A stretch of 64,000 bases of DNA, from the NCBI RefSeq assembly GCF_014646375.1, contig NZ_BMNI01000002.1, forward strand, positions 310,001 through 374,000, in the 5' to 3' direction. Position numbers and translations under genes: made by a program. This DNA comes from Nocardioides phosphati (GTDB lineage Bacteria; Actinomycetota; Actinomycetes; Propionibacteriales; Nocardioidaceae). This document shows positions 7,959 through 16,974 of the stretch, piece by piece; position 1 is the stretch's first letter, and each line of letters opens with the position of its first letter. The notes under the pieces were generated by a model that was not told where the DNA came from, searched no databases, and saw only the letters and a list, made by a program, of their open reading frames with translations.

Positions 7959-9431
7959 TCAGATCATCTCCTCTTGGGAATGAGTCTCCGCGGCGGGGGC
8001 CGCGAGCGACGTCCACAGGTGCAGCAGGGCGTAGGAGCGCCAGGGGCGCCAGGCATCGGGGTCGGCGTCGGGAAGGGCGGCCAGCGCCGCCTTCACGCCG
8101 GCGTCGGTCGGCAGGAAGACGTCGGGGTCTCCGAGCGCCCGCAGGGCGACGTAGCCGGCCGTCCACGGCCCGACGCCGGGCACGGCCAGCAGTGCGCGGC
8201 GTACGTCGGCACGGTCGGCGCCGCGGTCGAGCACGACGTCGCCGCCGGCCAGGGCGCTGGCAAGGCTGGTGATCGCGCGCCTGCGCGAGGCCGGCATGCC
8301 GGACATCGGAGAGGCGGCGATCGCCCCCGGCGTCGGCCAGAGGTGCGTCAGGCCGTCGACGCGGAGCGCCTCGGGCAGGGGCTCCCCGGCCGACTCCACG
8401 AGGCGGGCGGCGAGGGTGCGGGCGGCGGCGACACTTACCTGCTGCCCGAGCACTCCCCTGATGGCCAGCTCGGCCCCGTCGACGTGGCCCGGCACCCGGA
8501 GGCCGGGTCGCGCTCGGACCAGCGGCGCCAGCGCGCGGTCGCCGGAGAGCGCCTCGTCCACGGCGACGGGGTCGCAGTCGGCGTCGAGGAGGCGGCGTAC
8601 GCGCTCGACGGCGGCGGACACGTCGCGGACGTCGGTCAGCCGGAAGGTGGCGGGGACCTGGACGACCTGCCCGTGCGCGGGCGCGTCGGCGAGCTCGAGA
8701 CGGACCGTGCCCGCGCCGTGCGGCAGGCGGAGGGAGCGGGCGTACCACCCCGGGCCGACGGCCTCGATCCCGGGCACCGCGCGGGTGGCGAGGAAGGCCG
8801 CCAGAGCCCTGCCGGCGAAGGGCGTGCGCACCGCGAGGTTGAGCCGGAGCTCCCCCGCTGCGGCCGTGTGCGAGCGGCGCCCACGCAGCTCGGTCGGGCT
8901 CGCGGCGTAGACCTCGCGCAGCGTCTCGTTGAACTGGCGCACGCTGGAGAACCCGGCCGCGAACGCGACCTCGGCAAGCCGCAGGTCGGTGGTCTCGATC
9001 AGCACACGGGCGATCTGGGCGCGACGGGCGCGGGCCAGGGCCAGCGGACCGGCGCCGAGCTCGGCGGTGAGGATCCGGCCGAGCTGGCGCGCGCTGTAGC
9101 CGAGTCGAGCAGCGAGCCCGGGAACCCCTTCGCGGTCGACGACGCCGTCGGCGGTCAGGCGCATCGCGCGACCGGCCACGTCGGCGCGGACGTCCCAGTC
9201 GGGACTGCCCGGCGTGGCATCGGGCAGGCACCGCTTGCAGGCCCGGAAGCCGGCAGCCTGCGCAGCCGCAGCCGTCGGGAAGAACGACACGTTGGCGAAG
9301 CCGGGGGTGCGGGCCGGGCAGGAAGGACGGCAGTAGATGCCGGTCGTGTGGACCGCCGTCACGAAGACGCCGTCGAAGCGGCGGTCGCGTGACTTCACGG
9401 CCCGGTAGCAGGCCTCGCGGTCGGTGTGCAT
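7959..9431 (-). CDS. Ada regulatory domain - AlkA glycosylase fusion
   Basis: This 490-residue protein joins an alkylation sensor to a base-excision glycosylase. The N-terminal Ada zinc domain has Cys34, Cys38, Cys65 and Cys68; Cys34 in GIYCRPSCPA would take methyl groups from phosphotriesters. An AraC-type helix-turn-helix follows (about 95-185), then an AlkA N-domain and an HhH-GPD domain with GVGPWTAGYVALRALG and the catalytic Asp in LPTDAGVK near the C-terminus. Such fusions are known in actinobacteria. It probably activates its own operon and removes 3-methyladenine, while Ogt repairs O6-methylguanine. Confidence 0.92.
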   Translation of the reverse strand: MHTDREACYRAVKSRDRRFDGVFVTAVHTTGIYCRPSCPARTPGFANVSFFPTAAAAQAAGFRACKRCLPDATPGSPDWDVRADVAGRAMRLTADGVVDREGVPGLAARLGYSARQLGRILTAELGAGPLALARARRAQIARVLIETTDLRLAEVAFAAGFSSVRQFNETLREVYAASPTELRGRRSHTAAAGELRLNLAVRTPFAGRALAAFLATRAVPGIEAVGPGWYARSLRLPHGAGTVRLELADAPAHGQVVQVPATFRLTDVRDVSAAVERVRRLLDADCDPVAVDEALSGDRALAPLVRARPGLRVPGHVDGAELAIRGVLGQQVSVAAARTLAARLVESAGEPLPEALRVDGLTHLWPTPGAIAASPMSGMPASRRRAITSLASALAGGDVVLDRGADRADVRRALLAVPGVGPWTAGYVALRALGDPDVFLPTDAGVKAALAALPDADPDAWRPWRSYALLHLWTSLAAPAAETHSQEEMI

Positions 9432-9495
9432 GGGTCCATCATGGTCGCTGCCACCGCCAGGATCTGGCGGAAATCGGACGCGGCCGTGGGGCTCG

Positions 9496-11622
9496 TCAGC
9501 GCAGGGTGCGACGCACGGAGCGCAGGGTCAGGCCGAGCGTCACGAGGCCGACCCCGCAGAGCCCGAGGACGTCGTGTGCCCACTGCCCGGTGGAGTACGC
9601 CGCGAGCGGGTCGGGCACCGCGCCCCGCACCCCGTGCTTGGCGCGCTCGAGGTGGACGCTGACCGCGTCGGCCGCCTGCGCCCAGCGTGCAGGCGCGAGC
9701 CAGGCGACCTGCTCGAGGCCGGGCCGCCCGGCGACCTGGACCAGCGCGCCGGAGAGCACCAGCTGGCCCATGACGAGGGCGACGAGAGCAGGCATGGTCT
9801 GCTCGACGCTGCGGACCAGGGCCGAGGCCAGGAGCCCGAGCCAGGCGCTGGCCACGGCGAGCAGGCCGACCACGACGGCGACCTCGCGCATGCCCCAGCC
9901 GTGCACGCCACCACGGTCGGCGCCGGGCAGGCCGGCGAGCGCGAGCCACGTGACGACGATGCCCTGCGCGAAGCAGAGGAGACCGAGGAGGAGCGCCTTG
10001 GCCAGCACCCAGGCGCCGGGCGAGAGGCCGACGGCGTACTCGCGGCGGAGCAGGGCTCGCTCCTTGACGACCTCGCGCACGGTCATCGCCGCGCCCATGA
10101 GGCAGGCGGCGACGAGGAGCAGGATCAGCCGCTGGCCGGCCTCGTCGCCGAGGTTCGCGCGGGTGGCGCCGTGGGCGCGGGCGGTCACCAGCGACAGGCC
10201 CGCGTCGCCGGGGGCGATCCGGCTCAGCGCGCCGAGCAGGAGCGGCATGACGGCCAGCATCGCGACGGTCAGCCGGTCGGCGAACGTCGTCGCCGCGGTG
10301 CGACGGAGGAGCGTGACGAGCTGTGCCGCGCTGCCCGGGCGCGCCGGGGTGGGCAGCGTGGCGGGCGGCTTGAGCTTCGGGCGCTCGACCTTGCTGTCGG
10401 CGGCGGGGACCTCGCCGCTCTCGAGCAGGTCGAAGAGCTCGGGGTAGTCGAGGCAGCCGAAGTGGCCGAGCAGCGTCTCCGGCGGGCCGACGTGGGCGAG
10501 GCGGCCCCCGCGCGCGAGGACGACGACCTGGTCGCACGCCTCGAGCCCGATCACCGAGTGCGTGACCGCCACGACCGTGCAACCGTCGTGGGCGAGGTCG
10601 CGGAGCTGCTCCATGACGCTGCGGTCGAAGCCCGGGTCGAGGCCGGTCGTCGGCTCGTCGAGGAAGAGCAGGTCGGGCGCGGTGAGCAGCTCGGTGGCGA
10701 TCGCGAGCCGCTTGCGCTGACCCCCGGAGAGGCTGCTGATCCGCTGGTCGCGCTGGCCCGCGAGGCCCAGCCGGGCGAGCACGGCGTCGACCTGCGTGGT
10801 CCGCGCGGCGCGGGAGGTGCCCGGCGGCATGCGCAGCGCAGCGGCGTACGCGAGCTCGGCGGCGACGGTCAGCTGCGGGTGGAGGAGCTCCTCCTGCGGC
10901 ACGACACCGATGCGGAAGCGGGCCAGCTCGCGCTCGGAGTCGAGGTCGTGGCCGTCCCAGACGACCCGGCCGGTGGTGCAGGGTCGTTCACCGGTGAGGG
11001 CGCGAAGAAGCGTGGACTTGCCGGCGCCCGACGGGCCGATCACGGCGGTCAGGGTGCCGGGCGCGAGGTCGAGCGAGACCTCGCGGAGCAGGCGCGTGCC
11101 CTCCACCGTGACGTTCACGGCGTCCAGTACGAGGTGGCCTTCGGCCGGTGCCCCGGCCGGCGTGACCACACGCTCCGGCGTACGCCGCCGAGTGGGCGCC
11201 ACCTCTGCCGCCTCTGCGGGGAGTGGGGCGGTCGACGCGGGAACGGTGGGCGCTGGAATCGTCGGTGCGGGCGGTGCGGGCGGTGCGATGCTCGCAGGGC
11301 GCATCGCAGGGGCGCCGGTGTCGTCGGGGCCGTACTCGAGGAAGGACTCGACGTACGGCACCACCTCGAGCTCGACCAGCTGCCCGTCGGGAGCGCCGAC
11401 GCGCAGGGCGACCGGGCGGCCGGGGAAGAGCGGGAGCTGCACCACGTGGCAGCCGTCGAGGAAGAGCATCGGCTGCTCCCCCACGTCACGGACCGACCAG
11501 CCGCCGGCGGTGCACTGCAGCGCGAGCGGGCCGAGCACCTCGCTCTCGTCGAACACCCGGGAGTCACCGTTCGTCGAGACGCGCAGGCGCTCCTCGGTCT
11601 CGGTGAACGGGAGCGTGGTCAT
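9496..11622 (-). CDS. Single-chain ABC transporter (FHA-like - ATPase - ABC-2 permease), Rv1747-like
   Basis: This protein of about 708 residues resembles the mycobacterial Rv1747 layout. An N-terminal beta-rich segment of about 95 residues looks like an FHA domain that has lost the phosphothreonine-binding Arg/Ser/His residues. A Pro/Ala-rich linker follows, then an ATPase with Walker A GPSGAGKST, signature LSGGQRKRL and Walker B LLFLDEP, and a C-terminal six-helix ABC-2 membrane domain. Substrate unknown; Rv1747-type proteins export cell-envelope material. ATG 11622 is chosen; GTG 11634 is an in-frame alternative and neither has a clear Shine-Dalgarno sequence. Confidence 0.82.
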   Translation of the reverse strand: MTTLPFTETEERLRVSTNGDSRVFDESEVLGPLALQCTAGGWSVRDVGEQPMLFLDGCHVVQLPLFPGRPVALRVGAPDGQLVELEVVPYVESFLEYGPDDTGAPAMRPASIAPPAPPAPTIPAPTVPASTAPLPAEAAEVAPTRRRTPERVVTPAGAPAEGHLVLDAVNVTVEGTRLLREVSLDLAPGTLTAVIGPSGAGKSTLLRALTGERPCTTGRVVWDGHDLDSERELARFRIGVVPQEELLHPQLTVAAELAYAAALRMPPGTSRAARTTQVDAVLARLGLAGQRDQRISSLSGGQRKRLAIATELLTAPDLLFLDEPTTGLDPGFDRSVMEQLRDLAHDGCTVVAVTHSVIGLEACDQVVVLARGGRLAHVGPPETLLGHFGCLDYPELFDLLESGEVPAADSKVERPKLKPPATLPTPARPGSAAQLVTLLRRTAATTFADRLTVAMLAVMPLLLGALSRIAPGDAGLSLVTARAHGATRANLGDEAGQRLILLLVAACLMGAAMTVREVVKERALLRREYAVGLSPGAWVLAKALLLGLLCFAQGIVVTWLALAGLPGADRGGVHGWGMREVAVVVGLLAVASAWLGLLASALVRSVEQTMPALVALVMGQLVLSGALVQVAGRPGLEQVAWLAPARWAQAADAVSVHLERAKHGVRGAVPDPLAAYSTGQWAHDVLGLCGVGLVTLGLTLRSVRRTLR

Positions 11623-11706
11623 CTCAGGCAGCACGCTAGGTCGGAATTGTCCCGACTCCCGATCGCCACGCCGGACGCGCGACCCGCCGGGCCCGGGGAC
11701 GCCGGA

Positions 11707-12141
11707 TCAGTCGACGTACGCCGCGAGGTTCTGCAGCAGCTCGTCGTGGATGCGGCGCAGGCCCAGGGGCGCGAAGGTCCGCTCGAAGAAGCCGCCGACA
11801 CCGCTGGCGCCGTTCCACGTCGTCGTGACGGTCACCTTCGTGCCGGCGTCGTCGGTGGCGACGGTGAACGTGGTGACCATCGAGGAGTTGCGGTCGGTCT
11901 CGACCACGGAGTCGCTGGTGACGACGACGTCGGCGACCACGTGGCGCACGCGCTTCTCGGTGGCGTGGAGGTGCCACTGGGCGACGGTGCCGGCGCCGAC
12001 GCCGCCCTCGAGCACCTCGTACTCCGTGTAGTGCGACGTGAGGATCGCCGGCCGGGCCTCGCGGTAGTCGGCGAGCGCCTCGAGCACGCGCGCGGGCGCA
12101 GCGGGGACGATCGCCTCGGCGACAGCGGTGACCTGGCCCAT
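11707..12141 (-). CDS. SRPBCC (polyketide cyclase/START-like) protein
   Basis: This 144-residue single-domain protein fits the helix-grip fold: an N-terminal strand and helix (VLEALADYREARPAIL), a run of beta strands, and a long C-terminal helix (RIHDELLQNLAAYVD). The family binds hydrophobic ligands or modifies polyketides; no specific function can be read here. It is transcribed toward the ABC transporter and diverges from the MFS gene at 12257. Confidence 0.75.
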   Translation of the reverse strand: MGQVTAVAEAIVPAAPARVLEALADYREARPAILTSHYTEYEVLEGGVGAGTVAQWHLHATEKRVRHVVADVVVTSDSVVETDRNSSMVTTFTVATDDAGTKVTVTTTWNGASGVGGFFERTFAPLGLRRIHDELLQNLAAYVD

Positions 12142-12211
12142 GACGTGCTCCTTGAAGAAGGGGGTGAAAGCAGGGAGAACCTTACGTCGCCAGCAGGGCT
12201 CCGCTGACCAG

Positions 12212-12250
12212 CGAAAACGTTTGCGTGACGCGTGACCCCGGACCTACCGT
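12212..12250 (+). promoter_or_regulatory. MFS gene promoter with LacI-like palindrome
   Basis: TTGCGT (12221-12226), 18 bases, TACCGT (12245-12250), six bases, then GTG 12257 give a leaderless promoter. The palindrome CGAAAACGTTTGCG (12212-12225, core AAACGTTT) overlaps the -35 box and resembles LacI-family operators. No LacI-type gene lies nearby. Confidence 0.5.
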
Positions 12251-12256
12251 GAGCGC

Positions 12257-13426
12257 GTGCTCCGCTCCCGCAACGCCGTCATGCTCGCGTTCTTCTTCAA
12301 CGGCTTCACGTTCGCCTCCTGGGTCTCGCGCATCCCCGAGGTCCGCTCGAGCCTGCACCTCGAGAACGGCCAGCTCGGCCTGCTGCTCCTCGCGGGAGCG
12401 GTCGGCTCGCTGGCCACCCTGCCGACCACCGGCGCGCTGCTGCACCGCTGGGGCGCCGCGACGATGGTCCGCGCCGGCGTGGCCACGGCGATGCTCGGCA
12501 TCGTCATCGCGGCGTTCGGCACCGACACCTTCGGCCTCGCACCCGTCGTCGCCGTCGGCCTCGTCCTGTACGGCGTGGGCAGCGGCATCTGGGACGTCGC
12601 GATGAACGTCGAGGGCGCGGTCGTCGAGCAAGGTCTCGGCCGCACGATCATGCCCCGCTTCCACGCCGGCTTCAGCCTCGGCACGGTCTCCGGCGCCGGC
12701 CTGGGCGCGGCGGCCACCGCGGCCGGCGTACCGCTGGAGTGGCACCTGACGGCTGCCTGTGCGGTCACCCTCGTCGCACTGCTCTCCACCGTCGGCGGCT
12801 TCCTTCCGCGCGCCGCGGAGGCGGCCGCCGAGCATGCTCCCGCCGCCGGCGCGCTCGCTGCCTGGCGTGAGCCGCGCACGCTGCTGATCGGCCTCATGGT
12901 CTTCGCGCTCGCCGTCACCGAGGGCAGCGCCAACGACTGGCTGGCGATCGCGCTCATCGACGGCTACGACGTGCCGCACTGGGTCGGCGTCAGCGGGTTC
13001 GGGCTCTTCGTGACCGCGATGACGACCGGGCGCGTGGTCGGCCCCGTGCTGCTCGACCGGCACGGCCGCGTGCCGGTCCTCTGGTCGACGATGGCCGCGG
13101 CCGGCGTGGGCCTGCTCCTCATCGTCTTCGGCGGTCACGCCGCCCTGGTCGTCGTGGGCATCGTGCTCTGGGGACTCGGCGCGTCGCTCGGCTTCCCCGT
13201 CGGCATGAGCGCGGCGGCCGACGACCCGGTGCGGGCGGCGACCCGGGTCAGCGTCGTCTCCACCATCGCGTACGGCGCGTTCCTCGCCGGGCCTCCCCTG
13301 CTCGGCTTCGTCGCGGACCACGTCGGGACGCTCGACTCGCTGCTGGTCGTGGCCGCTCTCCTCGTGCCGAGCGCGCTGCTCGTGCCGGCTGCGCGCAAGC
13401 CCTCCGACTCCCCCGCGCACGCCTGA
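12257..13426 (+). CDS. MFS transporter, YbjJ-like
   Basis: This 389-residue membrane protein has about twelve hydrophobic segments. The opening MLAFFFNGFTFASWVSRIPE is typical of the YbjJ-type major facilitator group, usually exporters of unknown substrate. GTG 12257 is the only start fitting the promoter. The gene is monocistronic, followed by the separate MerR promoter. Confidence 0.82.
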   Translation: MLRSRNAVMLAFFFNGFTFASWVSRIPEVRSSLHLENGQLGLLLLAGAVGSLATLPTTGALLHRWGAATMVRAGVATAMLGIVIAAFGTDTFGLAPVVAVGLVLYGVGSGIWDVAMNVEGAVVEQGLGRTIMPRFHAGFSLGTVSGAGLGAAATAAGVPLEWHLTAACAVTLVALLSTVGGFLPRAAEAAAEHAPAAGALAAWREPRTLLIGLMVFALAVTEGSANDWLAIALIDGYDVPHWVGVSGFGLFVTAMTTGRVVGPVLLDRHGRVPVLWSTMAAAGVGLLLIVFGGHAALVVVGIVLWGLGASLGFPVGMSAAADDPVRAATRVSVVSTIAYGAFLAGPPLLGFVADHVGTLDSLLVVAALLVPSALLVPAARKPSDSPAHA

Positions 13427-13448
13427 CCGGCGGCCGCCGCGGAGGCCT

Positions 13449-13478
13449 TTGACTTCACGTACTTGAAGTTCCTACGGT
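13449..13478 (+). promoter_or_regulatory. MerR-type promoter with operator in the spacer
   Basis: TTGACT (13449-13454) and TACGGT (13473-13478) are separated by 18 bases. The spacer region holds the perfect dyad ACTTCA-CGTACT-TGAAGT (13452-13469). A dyad in an elongated spacer is the classic MerR activation layout. The start codon lies seven bases after the -10 box, so the mRNA is probably leaderless. Confidence 0.72.
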
Positions 13479-13485
13479 CGTTGGA

Positions 13486-13947
13486 GTGAGCACGACCGCG
13501 AACCGCAGGACCTACACGATCAAGGAAGCAGCCGCCCTCAGCGGCCTGCCCGCCAGCACGCTGCGCTACTACGAGTCGATCGGCGTGATCGCGCCGGTCA
13601 GCCGTGGCGAGAGCAGCGGCCACCGCGTCTACGACGAGGACGACCTCGACCAGCTGACCGGGGTCGCCTGCCTCTCCGCAACCGGCCTCTCCGTGAGCGA
13701 CATGAAGCAATACGTCGCCAACGGACGCCGCGGGCCCGAGGCCGCCGCCGAGCAGGTCGCGCTCCTCGAGGCCCAGGCGGTGCGCCTCGAGCAGGAGGCC
13801 GAGCGGCTCCGGGTCCGCCGGCGCTACGTCGCGCTGAAGATCGCCTACTGGACGGCCGTCGCTGGCGGCGACACCGCCGAGGCGGAGCGGATCTGCCAGC
13901 AGGCGGTCGCGCTCGCGGACGAGCTCACCCAGCACAAGAGCCACTGA
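13486..13947 (+). CDS. MerR-family regulator, AdhR/NmlR-like
   Basis: This is a 153-residue regulator. Residues 8-75 form a MerR winged helix ([20 protein letters not shown]), and residues 82-120 a dimerisation coiled coil rich in Glu, Arg and Leu. The absence of a cysteine cluster argues against metal sensing. Position upstream of a zinc alcohol dehydrogenase and the CTTCA/TGAAG operator suggest an aldehyde- or electrophile-responsive AdhR/NmlR-type activator (inference). GTG 13486 is used, consistent with a leaderless transcript. Confidence 0.83.
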   Translation: MSTTANRRTYTIKEAAALSGLPASTLRYYESIGVIAPVSRGESSGHRVYDEDDLDQLTGVACLSATGLSVSDMKQYVANGRRGPEAAAEQVALLEAQAVRLEQEAERLRVRRRYVALKIAYWTAVAGGDTAEAERICQQAVALADELTQHKSH

Positions 13948-13978
13948 CTCCCCCGCACTCCGACACCGAAGGAACCCC

Positions 13979-15016
13979 ATGCACGTGAACGCCTGGGCCG
14001 CACCCGCGGCCGGCCAGCCCCTCGCCCGCACCACCATCGAGCGCCGCGCGGTGGGCGAGCACGACGTCCTCATCGCCATCGAGTACGCCGGCATCTGCCA
14101 CTCTGACATCCACACCGTCAACGGCGACTGGGGCCCGCAGCCCTACCCCGTCGTGCCGGGTCACGAGATCGTCGGCACCGTCGCCGAGGTCGGCTCGGCC
14201 GTGACCACCCACCAGGTCGGCGACCGCGTCGGCGTCGGCTGCTTCGTCGACTCCTGCCGTGAGTGCGTCAACTGCCTCGCCGGCAACGAGCAGTTCTGCC
14301 TCAACGGCGGCGTCGCGACGTACGCCGCCACCGACCGCGACGGCACGACGACGCAGGGCGGCTACTCCACCCACGTCGTGGTCCGCGACCACTTCGTCCT
14401 CTCGGTACCGGACGGCATCGACCCCGCAGCCGCCGCTCCCCTCCTCTGCGCCGGCATCACGACGTACTCCCCGCTCAAGCGGTGGGGCGCCGGCCCCGGC
14501 AAGCAGGTCGCCATCGTCGGCCTCGGCGGACTGGGCCACATGGGCGTCAAGATCGCCCACGCGATGGGCGCCGAGGTCACCGTCCTGTCACAGTCGCTGA
14601 AGAAGCAGGGGGACGCCGAGCGGCTCGGCGCCGACCGCTACTTCGCGACGTCCGACCCGGCGACGTTCCAGCAGCTCGCCGGCCGGTTCGACCTGATCGT
14701 CAACACCGTCAGCGCCGCCCTCGACGCCAACGCCTATCTCGGCCTGCTCGCGGTGGACGGCGCGCTGGTCAACGTCGGCGCCCCGCCCGCGCCGTACAGC
14801 GTGGACCCGATGTCGCTCATCTACGGCCGGCACACGTTCGCCGGCTCGATGATCGGCGGCATCGCAGAGACGCAGGAGATGCTCGACTTCTGCGCCGAGC
14901 ACGGCCTGGGCGCCGACGTGGAGGTGATCAGCGCCGACAAGGTCAACCAGGCCTACGAGCGCGTGCTCGCCTCCGACGTCCGCTACCGGTTCGTCATCGA
15001 CGCAGCCACGATCTGA
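13979..15016 (+). CDS. Zinc-dependent alcohol dehydrogenase (cinnamyl-alcohol/YahK type)
   Basis: This 345-residue NAD(P)-dependent medium-chain dehydrogenase has the catalytic zinc ligands in GICHSDIH and PGHEIVG, a structural zinc site with four cysteines ([20 protein letters not shown]), and the Rossmann motif [11 protein letters not shown]. It is close to the AdhC/YahK aldehyde reductase group, so it likely reduces toxic aldehydes. It is co-transcribed with the MerR gene upstream (31-base gap, AAGGA before ATG) and the cupin downstream. Confidence 0.9.
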   Translation: MHVNAWAAPAAGQPLARTTIERRAVGEHDVLIAIEYAGICHSDIHTVNGDWGPQPYPVVPGHEIVGTVAEVGSAVTTHQVGDRVGVGCFVDSCRECVNCLAGNEQFCLNGGVATYAATDRDGTTTQGGYSTHVVVRDHFVLSVPDGIDPAAAAPLLCAGITTYSPLKRWGAGPGKQVAIVGLGGLGHMGVKIAHAMGAEVTVLSQSLKKQGDAERLGADRYFATSDPATFQQLAGRFDLIVNTVSAALDANAYLGLLAVDGALVNVGAPPAPYSVDPMSLIYGRHTFAGSMIGGIAETQEMLDFCAEHGLGADVEVISADKVNQAYERVLASDVRYRFVIDAATI

Positions 15017-15027
15017 GGAAGGCGCCC

Positions 15028-15426
15028 GTGAAGTACGTGCAGAGCGGCGGCAGCACCGTCGCCGGACCTGCCGACTGGTTCACCGGCTCCGTCTTCATCG
15101 AGGGCGTCCAGAGCCCCGACGAAGCGTCGCGCCTGAGCTGCGCGCACGTCCGGTTCACCCCGGGCGCGCGCACGGTCTGGCACACGCACCCGAAGGGCCA
15201 GACGCTCTACGTCACCGACGGCATCGGGTACGTCGGCACCCGCGGCGGTCCGGTCCAGGAGATCCGCCCCGGCGACGTGGTCTTCATCGAGCCGGGCGAG
15301 GAGCACTGGCACGGCGCGACCCCGTCACGCTTCATGGCGCACGTCGCGCTCAACGAGGCCGACGAGAGCGGCCACGTCGTGACCTGGCTGGAGCCGGTGA
15401 GCGACGCCGACTACCCCGCGAGCTGA
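15028..15426 (+). CDS. Cupin-domain protein
   Basis: This 132-residue single cupin has the metal-binding pattern WHTHPKGQTLYVTDG (about 51-65) and PGDVVFIEPGEEHWHG (about 81-96), giving the usual His/Glu/His set. It resembles the small cupins linked to carboxymuconolactone decarboxylases and oxidative aldehyde or quinone metabolism. GTG 15028 follows GAGGAAG and lies 11 bases after the dehydrogenase stop, so it is the third gene of the MerR operon. Confidence 0.85.
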   Translation: MKYVQSGGSTVAGPADWFTGSVFIEGVQSPDEASRLSCAHVRFTPGARTVWHTHPKGQTLYVTDGIGYVGTRGGPVQEIRPGDVVFIEPGEEHWHGATPSRFMAHVALNEADESGHVVTWLEPVSDADYPAS

Positions 15427-15441
15427 GCTCGTCCGCATGCA

Positions 15442-15473
15442 GCGAGACCCGGTCCGGAGGGACCGGGCCTCGC
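15442..15473 (+). terminator. Terminator of the MerR-ADH-cupin operon
   Basis: A 14-position stem GCGAGACCCGGTCC / GGACCGGGCCTCGC (one mismatch) around a four-base loop starts 15 bases after the cupin stop. Confidence 0.75.
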
Positions 15474-15512
15474 TCGCGTCCAGCGACCACTGACCGGCGC
15501 CTCGCATCTCGC

Positions 15513-15568
15513 TTGCTATTTCCATAGCCAGCCTTCTAGATTGCTGGCTATGTCTTCACATAGTCAGC
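15513..15568 (+). promoter_or_regulatory. Promoter with three copies of a CATAGYCAGC operator motif
   Basis: TTGCTA (15513-15518), 18 bases, TAGATT (15537-15542), seven bases, then ATG 15550 form a leaderless promoter. CATAGCCAGC (15523-15532) and its exact inverse GCTGGCTATG (15543-15552) make a 10-bp inverted repeat around the -10 box. A third copy, CATAGTCAGC, sits at 15559-15568 inside the coding region. The layout indicates repression by an unidentified dimeric regulator. Confidence 0.65.
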
Positions 15569-16935
15569 GGGTGCCTGCGATCCTCGTCGGATCGGCGTTC
15601 CTCACGGGCGTCGACATGTTCATCGTCAACGTCGCGTTCGACGAGATCGGCCGCGACTACGGCACCGGCAGCCTCGCGCAGCTGAGCTGGATCCTGAGCG
15701 CCTACGCGGTGGTCTTCGCGGCGCTCCTCGTCCCGATGGGCCGGCTCGCCGACCGGTTCGGCCAGAAGGCCGCCTTCGTGGGCGGCCTGGCGCTCTTCGT
15801 CGTCGCCAGCCTCGCGTGCGGGTTCGCGCCCGGCGTGTGGTGGCTGGTGGCGTTCCGCAGCGCTCAGGCGGTCGGCGCGGCCGCGATGACGCCGGCCAGC
15901 CTCGGCCTGCTCCTCGCAGCAGTCGCCCCCGAACGCCGCGCCCCCGCGGCCCGGCTCTGGGCGACCACCGGGGCGGTCGCCGCAGCGCTCGGGCCTGCTG
16001 TGGGCGGCGGCCTGGTCCAGGTCTCGTGGCACTGGGCCTTCTGGATCAACCTCCCCGTCGGCCTGCTCCTCATCGCCGCCGCGCTGCGCCAGGTCCCCGA
16101 CGTACGCCACAACCGCGGCACGCCGATCCCGGACCTCCTCGGAGCACTGGTCCTGGTCGTCACCGTCGGCGCGCTCGTGCTCGGCCTGGTCCAGGGCAAC
16201 GACTGGGGCTGGGGCTCGGTCCGCGTGCTCGCCGCCTTCACCGTCGCCCTCCTCGGAGCCGGGCTCTTCGCGCGGCGTACCCTCACGCACCCCTCCCCCG
16301 TCATCGCACCGTCACTGCTCGCCGTCCCCGCCTTCCGCTGGGCCAACGTCGCGATGCTCGTCTTCAACAGCGCCTTCGGTGCCGCGCTCCTCGCCGGCAT
16401 CCTCTGGATGCAGCAGGTCTGGGGGTACGACGCCCTGCAGACCGGCCTGGCCGTCGCGCTCGGACCGCTCGCCGTGCCGATCACCTCCGTCCTCGCACAC
16501 CGACTCTTCCCCGCGGCGCGACCGGGCAAGATGATCGCGCTCGGCAGCGTTCTCTTCGGCGCATCCGCCCTCTGGCAGGCCTCGACCCTCAGCGTCACCC
16601 CGGACTACTGGACCGGCTTCCTCCCCGGCTGGCTGCTCGGCGGCGTCGGCGTCGGGCTCGCGGTCCCCAACCTGCTGGCCGCCGGCACGGCGACGCTCCC
16701 ACCTGCCCAGGCCTCCACCGGGGGCGGCGTCGTGAGCATGGCCCGCCAGGTCGGCCTCGTCCTCGGCGTCGCCGTGCTGGTCACCCTCGTCGACGGCACC
16801 GACCCGGCGGCCGGCTTCACCCACGCCTGGTACGCCGTGGCGCTCGGCATGGCGCTCGCCTCGCTCGCTGCGCTCCGCATGGACCGGGTCACTCCACGCG
16901 TGCGCGAGCCGGAGCTGGCCACGGCCAGCGGCTGA
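15550..16935 (+). CDS. MFS drug exporter, DHA2 (14-helix) family
   Basis: This 461-residue membrane protein has roughly 14 hydrophobic segments and DHA2 motifs: GVDMFIVNVAFDEIG in the first helix, LVPMGRLADRFGQK (motif A) and GPAVGGGLVQ (motif C, antiporter signature). Substrates are typically drugs or toxic metabolites, exported by proton antiport. ATG 15550 fits the promoter; an in-frame upstream ATG would overlap the -10 box. Operators cover its start, and no regulator gene is adjacent. Confidence 0.87.
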   Translation: MSSHSQRVPAILVGSAFLTGVDMFIVNVAFDEIGRDYGTGSLAQLSWILSAYAVVFAALLVPMGRLADRFGQKAAFVGGLALFVVASLACGFAPGVWWLVAFRSAQAVGAAAMTPASLGLLLAAVAPERRAPAARLWATTGAVAAALGPAVGGGLVQVSWHWAFWINLPVGLLLIAAALRQVPDVRHNRGTPIPDLLGALVLVVTVGALVLGLVQGNDWGWGSVRVLAAFTVALLGAGLFARRTLTHPSPVIAPSLLAVPAFRWANVAMLVFNSAFGAALLAGILWMQQVWGYDALQTGLAVALGPLAVPITSVLAHRLFPAARPGKMIALGSVLFGASALWQASTLSVTPDYWTGFLPGWLLGGVGVGLAVPNLLAAGTATLPPAQASTGGGVVSMARQVGLVLGVAVLVTLVDGTDPAAGFTHAWYAVALGMALASLAALRMDRVTPRVREPELATASG

Positions 16936-16974
16936 CGACCCCTCCAGGGAACCCACGCTGTCGGCCGTTATCGG

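Noticed and set aside
13486..13947. Metal-sensing MerR (mercury/copper type)
   Set aside because: The conserved metal-binding cysteines of those groups are missing; the single Cys pattern does not fit.
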